Positions 1 through 8,100 of a DNA stretch of 23,804 bases are shown in pieces; position 1 is the first letter of the stretch, and each line of letters opens with the position of its first letter. Both the position numbers and the translations under genes were made by a program. The stretch is from Zygnema cylindricum. Its lineage: Eukaryota > Streptophyta > Zygnematophyceae > Zygnematales > Zygnemataceae. The stretch covers positions 1 to 23,804 of the forward strand of contig JBBHKE010002550.1 in NCBI GenBank assembly GCA_037447655.1, in the 5' to 3' direction. The notes below the pieces were generated by a model. It made no database searches and had not been told where the DNA came from. It saw nothing but the letters and a program-made list of their open reading frames with translations.

Positions 1-28
1 AAAAAAACAAAAAAAAATCTGAAAAAAA

Positions 29-69
<41 letters not shown>

Positions 70-180
70 GAAATTCAAAAAAATTTAAACAAAACTCAGA
101 AAAATCAAAACAAAATTCAAAAAGAACACAAACAAAAGTTAGAAAAATCAAACAAAACCCAAAAAAACCATTTAACTCAC
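1..180 (-). other. 5' part of an ABCG intron, A-rich on the plus strand
   Basis: Follows the GTGAGT donor at 180-175 on the minus strand. It consists of A-rich units on the plus strand (AAAATTCAAAAA-like) and an A run near 37-68. No acceptor or further exon is seen before the edge. Confidence 0.6.
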
Positions 181-1528
181 AAGCCAAACAATCAATAAGA
201 GTCGTTTTTCCAGTTCCCGGAGCTCCTGAAATCGCGACTAATTCTCCCGGTTTTGCCCATCCAGATACTTCCAAAAGAATCTGTCGTCCGTTTCTCGCGC
301 CAGGTGGCATCACCTCATAAGACAAATTGTGCCAAGAAAGTACAACTTTTTGAAACGGTAATACACTACGGAACTGTTTTTCTCCCAAATACCCAATTTC
401 AGTTTTTCCCTCTTCCACATCTACCCCGATTTCTCGATTCCCAGAACCGAAAATACTATCTCTCCCCTTATTGTTCTCCCTCGAGTTTCGAAAAGTATCA
501 ATTTCAGATTCCTGATCGAATTTCGAATCGTCTCTCCTACCGTTTTGTTTCTCTGCGCTCTTTTGACAAGAACCGATTTTGAATTTCCAGTCCTCCTCTC
601 TCACATTCTTATCCATCAATTTTTGCGAAGTACCGATTCCGAGTTTCCGTTCTCCATTTGAGGTTTTCTCCAATGGAGATACAAATCCCAAGTTCTTATG
701 TCCATTTTCCGTTTCATTTTCTTCGAAATTTTTCTTTTCCGACTCATCGAAGGATGAAGGAAATTCTCCTCTCTTTTCTTCCATTCCAAAATCTTCCGTC
801 TTATTCTCCTCCGACAATTTCACCTGAATAAGAGATGGTACCAACTCCTCGGGAGACATTTTCTCGTCAAAATTCTCGATATTTCGTCTGTTTGCATCAC
901 TAATTTTCCCCGTCGTCTCTTTTTTTTTGAAGAAAAACCTCTTCAAAGCCGTAAACACCGTAAAAAACCGAAAAACCGTAAAATCGAGCCATTTTTTGTT
1001 ACCCAATTGGTACTCGATCGCCAAAAAGGTCGCGAAATTCCAAATAAAAATCCACGTTAAAATTATCAACGGTCCGACCCAAAAAATATAAAGATGATAA
1101 TTCCATTTGTATACTTTCAGATACGCCATACCCACACTATCATTGGGGTATATATTGCAATATCGAATAGTCGGGTCATTTAAATGATTTTCACATGGTT
1201 CATTCCATTTCGAACTCAAAAATTCATTTACCATCACCATTTGAGAAGCCCATTGCATAGGATCGATCCAATAAAGCCATATAAAATAACCCCTAATTTG
1301 ATCCCTCGAGGCTAAAAAATGGGCAAAAAGGAGGAAAAGTGGCATAAAGAGGGCCGCGGAGATATTTGCTAAAGTGGGAGAGGAGGAGGAGAAGGAGATA
1401 AATCGGACGGTCGAAACTCCATTTAAAATGAGTAAAACATGGGTAATTAAAAATACCCAAAAATGGGCGCCAAATTCGGTGACGGAAAGTCCGGTGATAA
1501 AGTATATAAAAACTGACCAAATTATCGC
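181..1528 (-). CDS. ABCG exon: TMD1 helices 4-6, linker and NBD2 start
   Basis: 449 codons plus 1 nt, acceptor TTTTTTTCAG, donor GCTT|GTGAGT. Hydrophobic segments include AIIWSVFIYFITGLSV, HFWVFLITHVLLILNGVSTV and LANISAALFMPLFLLFAHFL; the re-entrant stretch YFIWLYWIDPMQWASQMVMV carries the W(I/L)(D/N)P(M/I)xW signature of PDR TMDs; YHLYIFWVGPLIILTWIFIW is the last helix. About 220 charged linker residues follow (roughly 1005-345), with a weak 20-residue repeat. Then comes VVLSWHNLSYEV and the NBD2 Walker A GAPGTGKTT at 200-226. After the donor the frame stays open to the left edge, but the A/T-rich code there is intron-like. Confidence 0.9.
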
Positions 1529-1684
1529 CTGAAAAAAATAAAAAGAAAGGGAAAAATTCACAAAAAAATCATATTATAATGTAGGAAACGGGAAAAAAAC
1601 CAATCCACCAATAAATTCTACTAAATAACACCAAATAGTACTAACTAATACTAAATTCTACTAATAAACAAAACAATAACTAAA

Positions 1685-1783
<99 letters not shown>

Positions 1784-4289
1784 TATTATATGTACATTTT
1801 TCTCCGTACCTTGGCTATAGAAAACGGAAAAAATTACCAAGCCACCAATAATTGTACCAAATAAGACCAAATAGTCCTAAATAATACTAAATTTTAACAA
1901 TCAACAAAATAATACAAAATTTCAACGATAAGCAAAACAACAACAACAGTAAAAAAAATAGTAGACAAAAAAGTAGACATATTTTTCTTTTTCGTACCTC
2001 GGCTATAGAAAATGGGGCGCCGGCCAAAAAATGAGCGCAAACAAAAGTCGAGGGTCGAAAAAATTTCGCATTCGAATGTTTAAAAAAAACCACTTTATCT
2101 TCTAAAAAGGAGGGCATTTGGCCGAGATTACTCAACATCATGGTGACTAAAGAGGTAAAAGCGATTGCTCGTCTTCGATTCATATCGGAAATATTAAATT
2201 TCGACGGCATTCGAAAAAGATTTGTTCCATTAAAAAGAGCCATAACTACTATCTGCAAAAAAAGAAAAACGCAACAGTTAACAACATTTCACAAACATTT
2301 AATAAACATTTAACGACATTTAATTACATTTAATAACATTTAACAACATATTATAGCATTTGGTAGCATTTAACAATATATAATACCTTTTCAAAAAACA
2401 TTTAAATAACATTAAACAACATTTAGCAACATCTAATTAACATTAAAATGAATATCTAATAAACATTTTTTAACATTTATTAACATTTTGGTTGTTCAAT
2501 CCTATAGATGCCGGAAAAAATATGAGGATAACAACAAGAATAATAAGAAGAATAAGAACAACAATAAGAATAAAAATAAGAATAACAATAAGAATATGAA
2601 TAACATTAACAATAAGAATAACAATAAAAATAACAAACAACAACGATAAACAATAACAATAAAAAATAACAACCATAACAAAAATAAATATAAAATAACC
2701 ATAAAAATAATAATAATCGTAAGAAAAATGACAAGAAATAATAACATTAGTAGTTATATAATAAGGATGATTACAATAAGAACCACCTGTCGGTGAAAAA
2801 TCTTCAAAATAGTGAAAAAAAAATGGATAAAATTTTTGGATCAAAATCTCTTCAAAATAATAATAATAATAATAATAATAAGAATAGTAATAATAACAGA
2901 AAAAAAATTAATAAATAAATAAATAAATAAAATTTAAATTAGAAAAACAATGGTTAAAAACATATGAAAATTTACCTGAGTTAGTCGAGCTCCGAGGGAA
3001 AATTTATTTCTCCGGAGAAGTATCATTTGTCGCCGAAAAAGAATTTTAAATTCCGGCCACCAATCCAAAACATATTCTCGCTCGAATTGTTCCTTATAAG
3101 GCCCATTTGGTACCTGCAATAAAATTATAAATTCTCAACATTTTATTCTTAATTGTATTGTTATTTTTTTCTTTTATTCCTACGAACATAGATTGTTTTT
3201 TTTTTTTTCCGATCAAAGTGCTTTTTATAAGACCTTTTCGGAGAATAAAGTGAACTATAACTTGCATTTTTCAAACTTAAAAAAAAACTATACATAAATA
3301 TGTATAGATATATACATAAAATGGATAAATATAAATAAATATAAATGAACAAATAAATAAATATATAAATAAATAAAATTCCATTTTTAGAAAACATTTT
3401 TCTTTTATTCATCTGTTTCGCCGAAAATAAAAAAACAAATAAATAATTAAATTAAAGAAAAAAAGAAAAAGATCGTACCGGTTGTACCGTACGCTCCAAT
3501 TGTATCTGTTTTACCCCTTTGCCCCCTTTTTTTACCAAATTAATAATTTCTTCCGGAGAGAGAGATCCTCCCACATAACTCGCATACTTCATTTCCTCTC
3601 CCTCTACCCCTACCCCTGTGATGACGTCACCTCCCTCCAGTTCCGTTGTACGTAAAACGGAGGCTTTTACGAATTTCAGTTTTTCTCCAACTTTTACGAA
3701 AACTGCTGTAGGGGAGAAAGAGGACAAAATCGGCGGGGGGGAGGGAGAGGAAGAGGAGGAGGGGGGGGAGGAAGAGGAGAGAGATTCGTGAAGTTTTTGT
3801 GATTTGAGCGGTACTTCCGTACTGCGAAAATAGAAAGGAAAAAAAAAAAAAAAAATAGAAGAAAAAATATGGAAAAGTAAAGGGGTGAGGAAATGATTGA
3901 TAAAAAAAAGATTGGGGAAAAAGTAAAAAAAAACAAAAGTAACAATCGGTTAAATTCATAAATTCCCTCTCCCTCTCCCTCCCCCTCCCCCTCCCTCCCG
4001 TACTGTAAAATTTAACAAAAATATGCAAAAAGAAGCAAAAATCCATTGAAGCCATGATTTACATTTGGAAAATATAATTACAATATATATAATATACATA
4101 CACATAAAAATATAAGTATTGTGTATCGGTGAGTTTCCTATCGGTGATAAGTCCGATAACTGATATGTTTCGGGATATAATCGGGATATATTGGTTATCG
4201 GACCGATAAATTTTGATATATCGTTATCGGTAATTATCGCCGATAAATGCCGATACATCGACACCGATAACCAATGTATCCCCGAGGGG

Positions 4290-4321
<32 letters not shown>

Positions 4322-5090
4322 AAGGGGGGGGAGAAAGGTTTTCTGAAAAAAAATAAAATGTCGGGGTATGGTACTTTCCGTACGGAATGCAAAATCGTAC
4401 GTATGAAGTAATGACCCGATAAACATCGATTAATGGTAGGTCAAAAAAAGGTACATATCGGTTATCGGTAAAAGGCTATCGATACACAACACTAGTGTAT
4501 ATATATATATATATTGTATATACATATATACATATATACATATATAAGTAAATAAATAAATAAAAAAAAAACAGCAATATAAATCATGAGGGATGATTTA
4601 GGAAAAAAAAAAAAAAACTTTGATGAAATGTCCAAAGGTGACACGTGTCACACTACCTGAGTGGAGCCATTTCCAAGTCGACATCTTCCATGCATCGGCT
4701 CTCGTCCCAACAAAAAAAAATAAAAAATGTAATAAACTTTTTTAGAGGTGACACGTGCCACAGTACCTGAGTGGAGCCATTTCCAAGTCGATTTTTTCCA
4801 TGCATCGGGTCTCGTCCAGCCACAATTGCTGTTTGTAGGAGGGACTGTCGACAATGCGACGAATGTCACGGTAGTGAGACGTTTTCTCAAAGGCCTCGAC
4901 TGAAAGAAAAATAAAGAAAAGAAAACGAAAAACGAGAAATGAAAACAAAAAACGAAAACAAAACGAAAACGAAAATGAGAAACGAGAAATGAAAACGAAG
5001 AACGAAAACAGAGAGCAGAAAAAAAATCGAAAGATGAAAACGAACAAAAAGCAAAAAAACGCATGTGAAAAAAAAAAAAAAAACAAAAAA

Positions 5091-5149
<59 letters not shown>

Positions 5150-8100
5150 AAAAGAAAAAAAAACAAAAAAACACAAAAAAAAAAAAAAAAAAAAACTAAA
5201 AGCTAAAATAAGAACGAAAACAAAAACAAAAACGGAAACAAAAAACGAATCAAAAAACAAAAAAGGACAAAAGGAAAACCGAAAACAAAAAAATTGTTAT
5301 AGATTATTATTATCATTATTATCATTATTATTAAAATCATCATAATTATTATTATTACTATAATTATAAGTGTGGATTATTATTAAACGGCGATTTCTTA
5401 GTTTATTTGAGTACTTAATAAACCACAAATTAAAAGTAGATGTTAAAAAGTGTACATAAATATCGGTAAAACTTTTAAGAAGTTAGTAAAAAAGTCAGAT
5501 GAATCCTATCGATAAAATTTAATATAACGTATTAGCATATAAAAAAAAAATGTAGATATAATTATTTTTGAAAATTAAAAAACAAAGATATCAAACAACA
5601 TAAAGACATTGATATCGGAAATATAAAACCATAAAGAGTTAAAAGTTCAAAAATTATATCACGCTTTAAACATTTGGGAATTAGAAAATCGGAGATTGAA
5701 AAACAGACGTGAAAAACCGGAAGTTAAAAATAGGGAATTAAATAATGGGCAATAAAAAAATAAAAAATACACATCCGTTTAAAAAAAAAAATGGGAATCA
5801 AAAATAGGGAATTAGAAATCCGGTTTTGGAAATCCCCAAAAAAAACGCACAAAAAAAGCACAAAAAACACACAATAACCCGGAAAAACTTGGAAAAACCC
5901 TAAACCCAGAAAACTCCTAAAACCCGCCTTAAAAAACCCTCTTCGAAAGCCCCCATTAAAATAAAGCCTCTTCTTAAATAAACCCCCTTAAAACCCTATT
6001 TTCCCCTCACCGAAGCCTTTTAGGTCCAATGGGGTTTTGCCACGTGTCAAAAAACGGATCCCTGCGGGAGTCGAAACTTCGTGGAGAAACTCCGGAAAAC
6101 TCATTTGCCGAGGTTTTAAATACCTGTAAAAAAAAAAAAGAAAAAAAAGATAAATAAACAAATAAGCAAACAAACAAATAAACAAATAGAATAAAATATA
6201 ATAGAATAAGAACTCATTTCCAATTTTTTGTTAAACCCCTTAGAAAAAACCCAAAATCGCATCTCGCTTGAAATCGCATCAAAACGGATAAAAACGAACA
6301 AATAGAAATATAGAAAAGAAGCTAAATGAACAAATACGAACAAAAAAAAAAAAAAAAACGGTCGTGTGTTTCTGTTGTGCATTATTTTTTTTTTTTTCGA
6401 GACTTAGAAAACATCATTTCCGAATATCCGTACGATCCACTCTATTTTTGAACTTGGTCAAATATAGCGTTTTTTAAATTGAGAATTGGAATAGCTGTAG
6501 GTGAAACTAGACATATATCCGTTGTCATTTTGTAAGAATTGTTAAGTTGAATTAGGTAGACATCTATTGTCATTTTTTTTTTTTTTTAATGAATCACCCG
6601 TATCTTTTTAGTATCGACGCATATCGTACAGGTTTTGCCGATACTCGATATGTAATGTTTTTTTATATTCCACTTATCGGATCAATTTATCAAATTGGCC
6701 GATAATCGCCTTGTTACAAAATTCGTGACATCACATATTGACGAAATGGACTTGCAATCCGTACATTTTGTACATTTTGTACATTTTTTACATTCCTGGA
6801 ACATTTTACATTTTATACATTTTTTTCTTTCGTGTGATTCGTACATTTCATACATTAAATTCGTACATTTGATACATCTAAAACACCGAGTTTACAAAAA
6901 ACAGTCGGTCTAGTATCGTCAGTATCGCGATTCATCGCCAAAAAAAATCGATAAATATCGGCTTTGATAGCTTTGCGACATTTCGATACGGCAAAAATCG
7001 CAATATATATTGTTTCCAATTTCAACCTTAGGCCTCGAATCCATTAGGCGGTGCCAATAATTGTACGGACACGTTTACTAGCATTAATATTTCGCAGAAT
7101 CCAAACAGCCTTCCTTTTGTCTACGTGCTTAATGTTGTAGGCTTGTGTTCAGACGTTAAAAATCGTCAAAGATTTTTTAAGCGCAAAGTCTAAATGAAAT
7201 ACTTGCACAAATAACTGCACAGGCAGACGAAAATTAAGATTTGCAAAAGTGTACGCAAATGTCAGATTTTTACGTGCGTACTATATCATTGTACGAAGTC
7301 TGCTGTAATGTTTTAAAACCCAAAATCCCTTCCACGAAGGTCAAAGGATGTCAAAAGGAGCGGCAAAGAATATCATCCGACAAAGATTTTCTTGTAGCCT
7401 TTGGTGGATTTGCATCCTCCCTGTTCGAGAGCACACGGCCTATTCGACGTTTAAGGTTGTCATCGCTCGTCCATCGTGAATCGTATTTTTCTTTTCCAAG
7501 TGGACCAATTGTACACTTCCAGTATGTGGCTAGTGGCCTCTCTACAAACTTGATGGATTGAGCGACTACGTCGCGGATGCAAAAAAGCAAAAAAATCGAA
7601 CGGTCAATGTTTACTCTCATAATGTTAGGAGAATCTTGGCAAATCTCCAGTAAACGTGTTTTATTAAAAAAAGAAAAAAGCTGGTACAAAATGGTAGTGT
7701 TGTGTATCGATCGCCATTTGCCAATAGCCGATATTCACCTTTTTTTGACCAACCAATAATCGATATATTGGTTATATATATCGGTAAAGTATCCATCGCG
7801 ATAAATTTCTGATTTATCACGTCGGGCCAATAACTATCGATGATATCTCCGTACTGTGGTACGAAAACGATTGTGAAATTTTCTCCAAAAGCCCCCCCCC
7901 CACCCATCGGGATATCTCCGTACCCATTTCGTACTTTATTTCCGTACCATAATTCCATCCTTCTTTGTACGGACCAACCCCCCCAACCAAAAATTATCAA
8001 CGATAATTTTTGTTGGTTCCGGAGCGATATATTGGGACCCTCACCGTTCGATAACCGATAATATCGGTATCGGATTTATCGCGACAAAAAATTACCCGAT

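Larger units (their letters stand above)
3822..4766. other. ABCG intron with a hAT-like element and a duplicated exon end
   Basis: Beside the acceptor is a 120-nt minus-strand pyrimidine tract (3830-3960). Next come CCCTCCCCCTCC repeats (3960-4000), an inverted-repeat element (4114-4494), a TA-rich tract (4497-4560) and the exon-end duplicate (4657-4700). Confidence 0.6.

Noticed and set aside
2470-2844. Hydrophobic minus-strand frames resembling membrane proteins
   Set aside because: Ile/Leu/Phe strings produced by AAT/AAC/AAG trinucleotide repeats within an intron.
3479-3705. ABCG exon beginning at the CCCCTACAG acceptor (3706)
   Set aside because: That start gives a phase mismatch with the 4767 donor. 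The acceptor at 3822 gives a perfect phase and keeps the frame open through the Ser/Pro stretch.
4648-5345. Long Phe-rich (minus) and Lys-rich (plus) open frames
   Set aside because: They are translations of A/T mononucleotide and AAAAC-type repeats inside an ABCG intron.
5870-6000. Interstitial telomere-like repeats (CCCTAAA)
   Set aside because: Only one short CCCTAAACCC word. The rest are irregular AAACCC words in A-rich DNA, as also near 10840-10910, 14040-14200 and 22590-22680.
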